NCBI GenBank assembly: GCA_021773565.1
Contig: JAJFJZ010000013.1
Coordinates: 62,001 to 126,000, forward strand
Direction: 5' to 3'
Length of the DNA: 64,000 bases
DNA from: Gammaproteobacteria bacterium
Lineage (GTDB): Bacteria; Pseudomonadota; Gammaproteobacteria; Pseudomonadales; Azotimanducaceae
Each line of letters starts with the position of its first letter. Within the stretch, counting starts at the first letter, position 1. The notes under the pieces are model-generated. The model saw only the letters and a list, made by a program, of their open reading frames with translations, did no database searches and was not told the DNA's origin. This document shows positions 26,878 to 35,675 of the stretch, one piece after another. A program made the translations under genes and the position numbers.

Positions 26878-28146
26878 GTGTCATTGTCCGAGGTTTCACT
26901 AAACCTCCTGCTTTTAAGTATACTGTTCCTGATCCTGGCATCGGCCTACTTCTCGGGTTCCGAAACAGCCATGATGGCACTCAACCGATACCGTCTACGC
27001 CACCTTGTAAAACAAAAACACAAGGGGGCGATCAAAGCTGCTGAACTTTTGGATCGCCCGGACCGGCTACTGGGTGTTATCCTGATTGGCAACAATCTGG
27101 TTAACAACATAGCTGCTGCAATTGCAACGGTAATTGGCCTGAGGTATTTCGGTGATAGCGGCGTTGTAGTCGCACCCATTATCATGACGCTGGTTTTCCT
27201 CGTGTTCGCTGAGCTGGCTCCCAAGACTCTGGCTGCAGAAAACCCGGAAAAATTTGCGTTCCCTTCGGCATACATTCTGCGACCCCTGTTATGGCTGTTT
27301 CACCCGCTGGTGTTTGCCACCAACATGGCTAGCAACTGGATCACCTCACTGGTTTCAAGCGACCCCAAATCAAGAAGGAAAGATGACCTGAGTCTGCAGG
27401 AACTGCGCACGGTAGTAGACACGGCTGTGGGTAAAAACAATCCTGAACGGCGTATGTTGCTTAGAATCCTGGATCTGGAACGTGCGACAGTAAACGACAT
27501 AATGATACCCAGAAACGAAATTGATGGCATTTGCATTGACGATGATCTGGGTGAAATTTTTGAACAGATTTCCACCACCCAGCACACTCGCATGCCCGTC
27601 CATCGAGAAAACATCAACGATATTGTAGGCATGTTGCATATGCGTGGCGCGGCCAAATTCATGTCGGAGGAACAGCCATCAAAAGAAGATTTGTTAAAAC
27701 AAACCAGTGAAGCCTATTTTGTCCCCGAAGGTACGCCACTGGATATTCAGTTGGTCAATTTTAAAAAGGAGAAACGTCGAGTAGCACTAGTCGTAGATGA
27801 ATACGGCGACCTACTCGGTTTGATTACGCTTGAAGACATACTTGAAGAAATCGTTGGAGAATTTACTACCGATTTCGCTGCAAGCATCCCCGAAATACAC
27901 CCCCAGAAGGATGGCAGCTTTTACATCGACGGCGGCGCACTGTTACGTGATATAAATCGCAGCCTTGGCTGGAAGATTTCGATCGGCGGCCCACGTACAC
28001 TTAATGGATTAATACTTGAACATCTGGAATTCATCCCCGAACAGAATGTCTGCCTGCAAATAGAGAATTACCGTATGGAAACGTTACAGATAAGAGAACA
28101 TGTGGTAACCAACGTACGTATCTGGCAAGTTCCTGCAGCACTGTAA
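26878..28146 (+). CDS. CNNM/CBS-domain membrane protein (HlyC/CorC family, YfjD-like)
   Basis: A 422-residue protein: an N-terminal CNNM (DUF21) transmembrane domain of about four helices (residues 1-170, starting with the typical FSGSETAMMALNRYRLRHL), a CBS pair (about 195-325, with MIPRNEIDGI and VVDEYGDLLGLITLEDILEEIVG) and a C-terminal CorC_HlyC domain (about 340-420). Members are linked to magnesium/cobalt efflux or homeostasis. GTG start at 26878, 11 bases after ypjD, so probably one operon. It converges on leuA. Confidence 0.93.
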   Translation: MSLSEVSLNLLLLSILFLILASAYFSGSETAMMALNRYRLRHLVKQKHKGAIKAAELLDRPDRLLGVILIGNNLVNNIAAAIATVIGLRYFGDSGVVVAPIIMTLVFLVFAELAPKTLAAENPEKFAFPSAYILRPLLWLFHPLVFATNMASNWITSLVSSDPKSRRKDDLSLQELRTVVDTAVGKNNPERRMLLRILDLERATVNDIMIPRNEIDGICIDDDLGEIFEQISTTQHTRMPVHRENINDIVGMLHMRGAAKFMSEEQPSKEDLLKQTSEAYFVPEGTPLDIQLVNFKKEKRRVALVVDEYGDLLGLITLEDILEEIVGEFTTDFAASIPEIHPQKDGSFYIDGGALLRDINRSLGWKISIGGPRTLNGLILEHLEFIPEQNVCLQIENYRMETLQIREHVVTNVRIWQVPAAL

Positions 28147-28148
28147 GC

Positions 28149-28162
28149 CCCGGCATGCCGGG
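28149..28162. terminator. Possible bidirectional terminator hairpin
   Basis: A perfect 14-base palindrome CCCGGCATGCCGGG lies in the 32-base gap between the convergent stops of the CNNM gene and leuA. It lacks a proper T-run on either strand, so it is only a weak candidate. Confidence 0.3.
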
Positions 28163-28178
28163 CTCTACTATCGTTTCT

Positions 28179-29903
28179 CTACGTGCGCCATCTTCGATTC
28201 ATTGCCGATATTACAGCCTGAAGCGAAGCGGTAATCGTATTACTACTTAATCCAATACCATAACACTTGGTGCTATCGGCGTTGTCGATTGCAAGCAGGC
28301 AAATGGCTTCCGCATCCTTGTCACCCGAAAGTGCGTGTTCGTGATATTCCAGAATGTTTAATGGTTCATTCAGTGTGTCAACCAGACCATTTATAAAAGC
28401 CGCAATGGGCCCGGAGCCTGCACCCTTTAACTCAAGTTTTTGCTCAGCTGCCTCTATCGTGGCAAAACATAGTTGCAAATCGGAGTCGTCCTTGGAGAGA
28501 TCGTAATCAAGCAAGCGAAACGGACCAGAATCCGAAACATACTCATCCAGCAAAGCCTCAAAGATTTCGCCGGGTTGAATTTCTCGCTTGAATTCTTCAG
28601 CCATGAATTGTATCCGCTGACTAAATTCCACCAGCATCTCTCTGGGCAAGGTTATTCCGTGGATTTCTTCCAGGATAAAGCCTACCCCGCCTTTTCCTGA
28701 CTGGCTGTTCACCCGCACAGTTTCTTTATATGAAGAACCAACGTCTGCAGGATCTATGGGCAGGTAGGGTACCTCCCACAAACCACCTTCGAGGCTGGAC
28801 ATGCCTTTTTTTATCGCGTCCTGATGTGATCCGGAAAAAGCTGTAAACACCAGGTCGCCCGCATAAGGATGTCTTTCGTGCACAGCGAGCTTGTTAATCT
28901 CCTCTACTGTAGTACGGATGTGTTTCATATTGCGAAAATCCAGTTGCGGATCGATGCCCTGTGAAAACATATTCATCCCCATGGTCACCAGATCACAATT
29001 ACCTGTGCGTTCTCCGTTACCAAACAAAGTACCCTCAACCCTTTGCGCCCCCGCCATCAGTGCAAGTTCGGTAGCTGCTATGCCGGTCCCTCTGTCATTA
29101 TGTGTATGAAGGCTGACAATAACTCGCTCGCGCCCCGGAAAATTACGAATAAACCACTCTATCTGATCGGCATAGACATTCGGAGTCGCCATTTCCACGG
29201 TAGATGGCAAGTTCACAATCATGGGTTTATCTGCAGAAGCTCCCCAGGCATCGGCCACTGCGGCGGATATTTCAACAGCAAAATCCAGCTCAGTACCGGT
29301 AAAACTTTCCGGAGAATACTCAAATGTGATATTGGCTTTGCTTAAAGCTTTCAGCCCCTCTTTAACCATGTGCGTTCCCGAAACAGCAAGATCAATGATG
29401 CCGGCCCGATCCATCCCGAACACCACCCTGCGTTGCAAGGTCGAGGTAGAATTATAAAGGTGGAATATAACGTTGGATGCGCCCTCCAGCGCTTCAACCG
29501 TCCGGCTGATAAGCGCTTGTCTCGCCTGGCATAAAACCTGGATTGTAACTCCATCGGGAATAAGGTCGCCTTCAATGATTCGTCGTAAAAAATCGAAATC
29601 GGATTGGGAAGCAGCCGGAAACCCAACCTCCATCTCAATCAGTCCAACACCGAGCAATAATTCCCACATGCGCAGTTTTTCATCCACTGTCATGGGATCT
29701 ATCAGGGCCTGGTTTCCATCCCGTAAATCCACGCTGCACCAGCGCGGCGCATGTTGAATTGTGTTACCCGGCCATAACCTGTCATCCAGAGAGACAGGTT
29801 CAAAGGCCTGGTACTTTTGGAATGGCATTACATTTTCTGCGCTACCGGCGCGCACGTTTGCACTTTTAAGAGCTTGCTGTGCAGCACTCTTGCTTTCACT
29901 CAT
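28179..29903 (-). CDS. leuA: 2-isopropylmalate synthase (LeuA2-type, long form)
   Basis: A 574-residue synthase condensing acetyl-CoA with 2-oxoisovalerate, the committed step of leucine synthesis. The TIM-barrel begins with CSVDLRDGNQALIDP (metal Asp and catalytic Arg) and includes SLHTHNDRGTGIAATELALM and LFGNGERTGNCDLVT. A C-terminal regulatory LeuA-dimer domain (about 440-570) binds leucine. The N-terminal extension and the PFQKYQAFEP segment mark the long, yeast/Pseudomonas-like class. ATG start at 29903. A leader with a Leu-rich mini-ORF lies upstream. Confidence 0.97.
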   Translation of the reverse strand: MSESKSAAQQALKSANVRAGSAENVMPFQKYQAFEPVSLDDRLWPGNTIQHAPRWCSVDLRDGNQALIDPMTVDEKLRMWELLLGVGLIEMEVGFPAASQSDFDFLRRIIEGDLIPDGVTIQVLCQARQALISRTVEALEGASNVIFHLYNSTSTLQRRVVFGMDRAGIIDLAVSGTHMVKEGLKALSKANITFEYSPESFTGTELDFAVEISAAVADAWGASADKPMIVNLPSTVEMATPNVYADQIEWFIRNFPGRERVIVSLHTHNDRGTGIAATELALMAGAQRVEGTLFGNGERTGNCDLVTMGMNMFSQGIDPQLDFRNMKHIRTTVEEINKLAVHERHPYAGDLVFTAFSGSHQDAIKKGMSSLEGGLWEVPYLPIDPADVGSSYKETVRVNSQSGKGGVGFILEEIHGITLPREMLVEFSQRIQFMAEEFKREIQPGEIFEALLDEYVSDSGPFRLLDYDLSKDDSDLQLCFATIEAAEQKLELKGAGSGPIAAFINGLVDTLNEPLNILEYHEHALSGDKDAEAICLLAIDNADSTKCYGIGLSSNTITASLQAVISAMNRRWRT

Positions 29904-29965
29904 AAGGGAATTCCTTGCTAGAGTATGAATATGGAGAATCTCGGGGTGGGCGAATGCCCTGTTGT

Positions 29966-30040
29966 TCAGATAATAGCCGGCAGCACCGGCAGTAGTAGTG
30001 CCAGTAAAGATTTAGAAACAAATGTACAACCTCTATTCAT
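29966..30040 (-). CDS. Putative leuA leader peptide (24 aa)
   Basis: A minus-strand ATG at 30040 opens a 24-codon frame ending in TGA at 29968-29966, 62 bases before leuA. Its last half is LLALLLPVLPAII, with six Leu (two of them the rare CTA), one Val and two Ile, the composition expected of a branched-chain amino acid attenuator peptide. Alternative hairpins are possible over the Leu codons (GGCA/TGCC, then GCCGG/CCGGC). No U-tract terminator follows, so any control would differ from the textbook leu attenuator. The predicted promoter start falls at the ATG itself, suggesting a leaderless message. Not proven to be translated. Confidence 0.5.
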   Translation of the reverse strand: MNRGCTFVSKSLLALLLPVLPAII

Positions 30041-30047
30041 AAGGATA

Positions 30048-30076
30048 ACTATAATGCCCGGCAGACGTTTTTCCAA
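30048..30076 (-). promoter_or_regulatory. Sigma-70 promoter of the leuA leader
   Basis: On the minus strand TTGGAA (30076-30071) and TATAGT (30053-30048) are 17 bases apart. Transcription would start at about 30041-30040, directly at the ATG of the leader peptide. Confidence 0.6.
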
Positions 30077-30131
30077 GCTCTTAATTCTGTCAAGGTGCAC
30101 GTAATTGATTAATCCCGGTCTAAAAGTGTGC

Positions 30132-30668
30132 TCATGAAATATCGGCCGCTTGCTGTAGCATCAAATCAGTGGAAAACCTTCTGGCATTGGCGACATACCC
30201 TTTTGCAGCAGCAGATAAGAATGCAATTTGTTCCTCGTTCAGGGTTTTGACCACTTTACCCGGAGAACCCAACACCATACTGTTGTCAGGAATATGTTTT
30301 CCTTCGGTAATGAGTGCATTGGCACCAATAAGGCAATTTTTACCTATCCGTGCCCCATTCAGGATCACACTATTAATACCTACAAGAGTGTTATCGCCAA
30401 TAATACAACCATGCAACATTACTTTATGTCCAACGGTGACATTGGTCCCGAGCGTAAGTGGAAATCCGGGATCTGTGTGCAAAATACTGCCATCCTGGAC
30501 GTTTGACCCGACACCGATGGTAATTAGCTCATTATCACCACGCAAAACTGCGTTAAACCAGACGCTGGATCCAGCCTTGAGTAAAACATTTCCCAGTACG
30601 GTTGCAGAATCTGCCACATAGTAGTCGCCCTCTGCCCGCACACGACTTTCACCCAAGCTGTAAATCAT
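30132..30668 (-). CDS. Gamma-class carbonic anhydrase-like protein (left-handed beta-helix)
   Basis: A 178-residue hexapeptide-repeat protein of the YrdA/PaaY/CaiE group. The three zinc-ligand histidines of gamma carbonic anhydrases are present at His64 (ILHTDPG), His81 (VGHK) and His86 (MLHGC). The left-handed beta-helix runs about 20-140, with a C-terminal helix after it. It probably interconverts CO2 and bicarbonate or acts on a CoA-linked substrate; the sequence does not decide. ATG start at 30668. It lies upstream of leuA on the same strand but with 91 bases and the leuA promoter between. Confidence 0.9.
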   Translation of the reverse strand: MIYSLGESRVRAEGDYYVADSATVLGNVLLKAGSSVWFNAVLRGDNELITIGVGSNVQDGSILHTDPGFPLTLGTNVTVGHKVMLHGCIIGDNTLVGINSVILNGARIGKNCLIGANALITEGKHIPDNSMVLGSPGKVVKTLNEEQIAFLSAAAKGYVANARRFSTDLMLQQAADIS

Positions 30669-30749
30669 GTTGTTTCACGCCTTTGCTTATTCAGAGATTA
30701 CTTACAATTCTCCAAACTACTGTATGCCTTGGCAAGCCCTAATCAAGTC

Positions 30750-30778
30750 TTACATTTCAATTGGATGTTAAGTACAGT
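30750..30778 (+). promoter_or_regulatory. Possible sigma-70 promoter of the RND transporter gene
   Basis: TTACAT (30750-30755) and TACAGT (30773-30778) are 17 bases apart, placing a start near 30785, about 23 bases before the GTG. Both boxes deviate from consensus. Confidence 0.35.
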
Positions 30779-30807
30779 TAAGCCAGAATAATAAATGGGA
30801 ATGGCCT

Positions 30808-33036
30808 GTGACGGAGTCTGTCGACACCTCAATGGTAGTCAGGCGCAACATTAAAATTGGCTCGCTTGTTACCTTCTTTGTATTGGTAGCTTTATTTGTT
30901 CCGCTGGCCATGAGTGTTCAGACCACATCCGATGCGGGTACCGCCCTAATCCCGAAAAACGACGAAAACGCGTTACGATACCAAAGTTATTTAAGTCAAT
31001 TTCCAAATGATTTTACCGCAGTAATCCACCTTTCCGGGCTGGCATGTTCCGATGCTGGCTGGAAACTTGCAATGGATATCGAACAAGCAGCAAATTCACT
31101 GGACATGGTGTATCGCACAGTCAGTGTTGCTTCAGCAAAATATGTTTCGAGTTTCCGGGGTGAGCTGGACGTACAGGATTTTTCAGAAAAGCAGTTCGCA
31201 AGTGCCCAGGAGCGTTGTAATGCCGCCGCAAATTACGCACCCTTTCGTAACATCCTTATCGAAAGTGCATCAAAAAATCTTGCCATCTACCTGATAGCCA
31301 AAGAGGGTTATCTCAACGCCATCGAGTTTACAAAAGCCCTTCGGGCGCTGGTAGAGCCCTTTGAAAACAAAATTAGTACTCTGGGCGGAGAGCTGAATCT
31401 GGCCGGTGAGCCAGTAATTAGCGCAGAACTTTCCGAGCAAACCAACAGGGCAAGTTCTATCCTGCTGCTTGTTTGTATCACTATGTTTATGGTGGTATGG
31501 CTTATTACCCGTAGCCTACCCGTAGCAGCACTGGCAATTGCCAACGGTTTCTTTTCGGTTCTGGCAACCTTTGGGACTATGGGTTTGCTAAATATCGAAC
31601 TAACACCCATTACCTCGATCGTTGGCAACCTGCTCTTTCCACTGGCTGCAGCATTTACTATTCATGCACATGGTTACCTTATTAGAAGTACAAACTTCAT
31701 TCATGGCATTATTCCAGACACTGCGATTAAACCTTTCCTGTTCGCAACGCTAACCACCATGATTGGCTTTGGCACAACCTCGTTCAGTGATTCGCCAGAT
31801 GTCCAGAAGCTTGGTTTTCTCGGTATTGTTGGAATCGTAGCCTGTTGTATTTCCGTATTCATTCTGGTGTTTCCAGCGCTGACTCGCCTGAGGGCAACCG
31901 AACCAGCAAGCCCAGCCACCAATTTGGATGGCAAAGCAAACAATACACCAAACATCACTCTGGCGGCAGCGCTTGTGCTTATTTTCCTGGCAGTCTCTCT
32001 TTTTGGATTGAGCCGTCTGGAAGTAAACTTTTCGCCAAATGACTATCTAAAACACAGCAATACGGTACGCCAGGGTTACGAAACCGTCGCCAGAGATTTT
32101 GGCAGATATACTATTCCCATGCTGGTGGCTATGCCGGGGGACGAAGGTGCACTACAACCCGAACCCTGGCTTGCCAGCAAAGATTTTGTGGATGACATCA
32201 AGCAGCAATACCCGGGTACAAACGTTTCCTGGTTTCATACCCAACTCTCAGAAATAACATATGCCTTTTTGCTGGAGGATGACGCAGAGTTTCCTGATGC
32301 GGTCCGTCCCTTCCCGGAAACCAGGGCGCAGATATCCCAGTTTTTATTGTGGTTTGATGAAGATGATATTGAATCTTTTCTGGACGAAGATCGAAGCCAA
32401 TTTACCATCTTGTTCCAAACCCCCCTTGAAGGCTCAAAAGCTTTTGTCGAGCTAGAAAACCAGGTTGAGGATTTCGCTAATCAAAGTGGGCTTGAGGCAA
32501 ATCTTGTGGGTCGTATCGCAAACAACTTTCGCATCGGTCATCAGGTTGGTGTAGACAACCTTTATGGTGTGCTGCTGGGCATGGCGCTCATATTTCTTGT
32601 ATTTCTTTTCATGCTTAAATCGATTTCCCTCTCCCTGATTGGGGTATTAGTAAACGGCTTGCCGGTTTTGGCCTGTCTGGGTAGTCTGGCTTTACTTGGC
32701 ATCCCACTGGACCTGGGTAGCTCCATTGTGGCTTCAATATGCCTTGGTATAGCAGTAGACGATACAAGTCACTACCTCATGCGCTACCAGGTCATCAAAT
32801 CAACGAAACAATGCGATTCCAAAACCGCGGCAAACCTGACTTCCAAAGAACTGGCCCGTCCGATAATTACCACTACGCTCGCCATAGTGATAGGATTTTT
32901 ATGGATGAACATGGCAGACATGGTACCCCTGCAAACCTTTTCACGCATACTATCAATAGCCCTGTTGGTAGGACTTTCGGCAGATTTATGGATACTGCCT
33001 GCGCTGGTCACCCGCTTTGACAAATTCTCACAATAA
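30808..33036 (+). CDS. RND/MMPL-family transporter
   Basis: A 742-residue inner-membrane protein of the RND superfamily (MMPL type): helix 1 (about 13-33), a large periplasmic loop, a five-helix sterol-sensing-like block (about 210-355), helix 7 (about 385-402), a second periplasmic loop and a second helix block (about 590-738). The segment GLGIAVDDTSHYLMRY-like (here SICLGIAVDDTSHYLMRYQ) and the mirrored block support proton-driven export. The substrate is unknown; relatives move lipids or hopanoids. GTG start at 30808 with GGGA upstream. It is not next to membrane-fusion or outer-membrane channel genes. Confidence 0.88.
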   Translation: MTESVDTSMVVRRNIKIGSLVTFFVLVALFVPLAMSVQTTSDAGTALIPKNDENALRYQSYLSQFPNDFTAVIHLSGLACSDAGWKLAMDIEQAANSLDMVYRTVSVASAKYVSSFRGELDVQDFSEKQFASAQERCNAAANYAPFRNILIESASKNLAIYLIAKEGYLNAIEFTKALRALVEPFENKISTLGGELNLAGEPVISAELSEQTNRASSILLLVCITMFMVVWLITRSLPVAALAIANGFFSVLATFGTMGLLNIELTPITSIVGNLLFPLAAAFTIHAHGYLIRSTNFIHGIIPDTAIKPFLFATLTTMIGFGTTSFSDSPDVQKLGFLGIVGIVACCISVFILVFPALTRLRATEPASPATNLDGKANNTPNITLAAALVLIFLAVSLFGLSRLEVNFSPNDYLKHSNTVRQGYETVARDFGRYTIPMLVAMPGDEGALQPEPWLASKDFVDDIKQQYPGTNVSWFHTQLSEITYAFLLEDDAEFPDAVRPFPETRAQISQFLLWFDEDDIESFLDEDRSQFTILFQTPLEGSKAFVELENQVEDFANQSGLEANLVGRIANNFRIGHQVGVDNLYGVLLGMALIFLVFLFMLKSISLSLIGVLVNGLPVLACLGSLALLGIPLDLGSSIVASICLGIAVDDTSHYLMRYQVIKSTKQCDSKTAANLTSKELARPIITTTLAIVIGFLWMNMADMVPLQTFSRILSIALLVGLSADLWILPALVTRFDKFSQ

Positions 33037-33165
33037 TGTACAAAAAAATACCTTTTGCTGCTTTTACAATGCCGGTTAATAAGAGACTATCGATGCATCT
33101 GTAGCAGTGCTTTTTAACAGTAAGGATCCTGTCGCACATTTTTGCAGCAATAGGGAAAGACCTTA

Positions 33166-33543
33166 ATGTCAACGAGAATGCCCAGTTTCGAAATTATGGC
33201 TGAATTGGCCCGATCTGATCCTCGGGCATTTGAACAGTTGCGAAAAAAACTTACTCAGGACGCTATTGCGCAGGTGCGCGGTGATGTTCGTCGGCGCCGC
33301 TTGCAAGGCCTACAGTTTCAAATTGATATGCAACGACGCAAGTCTGCAAATCCATTAGCTGGTTGCATTCGAATTTCCCAGATGATGAGCGCATCACTCC
33401 TGGAATTACACCAGGCGCTGAGCGGATTACCTTCCGGTACTTGTATATCGCCCAAAGCCCGGTGCAACACGACGAACGCAAAAATCATTAATTTTCCCAA
33501 TCATCAAAATGACGAATGCACAACTGAATCCGAGCTGGAATAA
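33166..33543 (+). CDS. DUF3135 family protein
   Basis: A 125-residue soluble protein resembling the DUF3135 family of gammaproteobacteria: MPSFEIMAELARSDPRAFEQL, then RRLQGLQFQIDMQRRKSANP and the conserved CIRISQMM segment near residue 67. Function is unknown; it is basic and predicted helical over its first 85 residues, with a disordered Asn/Glu-rich tail. ATG start at 33166. It lies 130 bases after the RND gene and 67 before a Nudix hydrolase gene, probably an independent unit. Confidence 0.75.
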   Translation: MSTRMPSFEIMAELARSDPRAFEQLRKKLTQDAIAQVRGDVRRRRLQGLQFQIDMQRRKSANPLAGCIRISQMMSASLLELHQALSGLPSGTCISPKARCNTTNAKIINFPNHQNDECTTESELE

Positions 33544-33610
33544 TCCACCACCTCTGCAATAAAGAGGTACTATAATAGGCGTATAGGATTGTGGAAGAAT
33601 TCCAGATTAC

Positions 33611-34147
33611 ATGAAGTTTTGCTCGGCTTGCGGTAATAGTGTTTCAAATCGTATTCCTCACGGGGATAACCGTACTCGCTATATTTGTGACAGCTGTGAT
33701 GAAATTCATTATCAAAACCCGAGGATAATTACCGGTTGCCTACCCATACACGCAGACAAGGTTTTGCTATGCCGACGGGCGATTGCGCCCCGTAAAAACT
33801 ACTGGACGCTCCCTGCCGGATTTATGGAAAATGGTGAGACCTCAGAACAGGGTGCCATGCGCGAAACCGCTGAAGAAGCTCTGGCAAATGTTACTGTTCA
33901 ATCTCTATACACCCTTTTTAATCTGCCACACATCTCACAGGTTTACATGTTTTACAGAGCTGTACTCACAGACCTTGATTTTTCTCCCGGCTTGGAAAGC
34001 ACAGATGTTCGCCTGTTCTCAGAGACAGAAATACCCTGGAAAGAATTGGCCTTTCCGGTAATTAGAAATACACTCAAACACTATTTCAGTGACAGAAAAA
34101 CAGGTGCATACCCCATTCACATCGAAGACATACTGATACAGCGATAG
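33611..34147 (+). CDS. Nudix hydrolase with N-terminal zinc ribbon
   Basis: A 178-residue protein: a zinc ribbon with Cys4, Cys7, Cys26 and Cys29, then a Nudix domain with the box from Gly70 (GFMENGETSEQGAMRETAEEA; Glu76, Arg84, Glu85, Glu88, Glu89). The box glycine near the end is replaced by Leu91. The layout is like short NUDT14/NudC-type ADP-ribose or NADH pyrophosphatases, but the substrate cannot be read from sequence. ATG start at 33611; the M20 peptidase starts six bases after its stop. Confidence 0.88.
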   Translation: MKFCSACGNSVSNRIPHGDNRTRYICDSCDEIHYQNPRIITGCLPIHADKVLLCRRAIAPRKNYWTLPAGFMENGETSEQGAMRETAEEALANVTVQSLYTLFNLPHISQVYMFYRAVLTDLDFSPGLESTDVRLFSETEIPWKELAFPVIRNTLKHYFSDRKTGAYPIHIEDILIQR

Positions 34148-34153
34148 GCATTC

Positions 34154-35638
34154 ATGAAAAAACTTATACTCATTCTGTTTGCGGTAATCACCCTGATATG
34201 CCTGGTAGTGGCCGTCCGAACTGTTTTACACGTACCAGAACCTGAGCACAGTGGGATAAAAGCCAGCGGTGGGGAAATCCGCAAGGTGAACGCCAACGAC
34301 ATCGCCACTCATTTATCCGAGGCCATTCAGTTTCCCACTATTTCAAATCAGGATAGTGCTCTATTTCAGGCTGATGTGTTTGATGCCTTCATCCAATGGG
34401 TACTGAAGACCTACCCAAAGTCTGCACAGCGAATGCAGTTGGAAATACTTGGGGGATACAGCCTGTTATTTAAATGGCAGGGTAGCCGGGCAGATCTAAA
34501 ACCGGTTTTACTCACAGCACATTACGATGTGGTTCCGGTTATCCCCGGCAGTGAGGAATTGTGGGACCACTCTCCATTTGGCGGCGTGATTGCAGATGAT
34601 ATTGTATGGGGACGCGGCGCGCTGGATGACAAGAGTGCTGTAATCAGCATGCTGGAAGCAAGTGAGTTATTGATTTCAGAAGGATTCGAGCCGAGCCGAA
34701 CCATCTACTTTAGTTTTGGGCATGACGAAGAACTGGGTGGCCGACAAGGTGCTGCGAGCGTAACCAGACATCTTTCTTCCCAGGGAGTACAACTCTTATG
34801 GTCTTTGGATGAAGGTTCCTTCGTCACACAAAATATTATGGCAGGTATTAGTGACCCCGTAGCAACCATAAACGTTGCGGAAAAAGGCAGTGTCACCCTC
34901 CAGATTGTCGCAAAGGCCGAGGGCGGGCATTCATCCATGCCTCCGCGCAACAATGCCATTGGGGTATTGGCGGAAGCAATCACCAAGCTGCAGGATAATC
35001 CGGTGCCCGGTGGATTGGAGGGACTATCTGCAGAGATGCTGGACCAACTTAGTCGTTACATGCCGTTTACCGAGCGCATGATATTTGCAAATCTGTGGCT
35101 ATTTGGCGGGATACTGGAATCCACCTTATCTGAATCCCAGGTAACCAACGCAATGTTGCGCACTACTACCGCGCCAACAATGTTATCCGGCAGCGTAAAA
35201 GTTAATGTGCTGCCCATTGAAGCAATCGCAACAGTAAACTTTCGCCTGCATCCCCGCGACAGCATTGATGATCTTCAAGCTTATATTGAGTACATCGTTG
35301 CACATCCACAAATCGAAGTTCGAAGGCCAGGTGACAACGGAATTGCAGCTTCCGCAGTTTCAGACTGGCGCTCAGAAGGGTTTCAGGTTATTTCCCGCTC
35401 TTTGCGAAGTGTCTATGGCGATATCGCTGTTGCACCAGGATTAATGGTCGCGGGGTCTGATTCCAGGCACTATACCAAGGTTGCTGATAATGCGTTTCGT
35501 TTTAACCCCATTTTGGTGGGTCCATCCGACCTGGCTGGATTTCACGGGACTAACGAAAAAATAGGCATCGAAAATTTGGTTAAAGCAACCCAGGTATATG
35601 CCTTAATTATTGAGAATTCCCAGCAGGGTAGCCAGTAG
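34154..35638 (+). CDS. M20 family metallopeptidase (PM20D1/carboxypeptidase-S-like)
   Basis: A 494-residue zinc peptidase with an N-terminal signal-anchor helix (about 4-20), so probably membrane-tethered with the enzyme in the periplasm. Metal ligands and catalytic residues are visible: His123 and Asp125 (TAHYDVVP), Asp158 (GRGALDDK), Glu192/Glu193 (GHDEELGG), Asp219 (LDEG) and a C-terminal His (GFHGTNE). A dimerisation lid domain lies at about 255-380. Relatives hydrolyse N-acyl amino acids or dipeptides; the substrate here is unknown. It follows the Nudix gene by six bases and ends 37 bases from convergent purL. Confidence 0.9.
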   Translation: MKKLILILFAVITLICLVVAVRTVLHVPEPEHSGIKASGGEIRKVNANDIATHLSEAIQFPTISNQDSALFQADVFDAFIQWVLKTYPKSAQRMQLEILGGYSLLFKWQGSRADLKPVLLTAHYDVVPVIPGSEELWDHSPFGGVIADDIVWGRGALDDKSAVISMLEASELLISEGFEPSRTIYFSFGHDEELGGRQGAASVTRHLSSQGVQLLWSLDEGSFVTQNIMAGISDPVATINVAEKGSVTLQIVAKAEGGHSSMPPRNNAIGVLAEAITKLQDNPVPGGLEGLSAEMLDQLSRYMPFTERMIFANLWLFGGILESTLSESQVTNAMLRTTTAPTMLSGSVKVNVLPIEAIATVNFRLHPRDSIDDLQAYIEYIVAHPQIEVRRPGDNGIAASAVSDWRSEGFQVISRSLRSVYGDIAVAPGLMVAGSDSRHYTKVADNAFRFNPILVGPSDLAGFHGTNEKIGIENLVKATQVYALIIENSQQGSQ

Positions 35639-35675
35639 AGCCACCCGCCCTGATTGTTCCAATAGTTGCTTGTGC

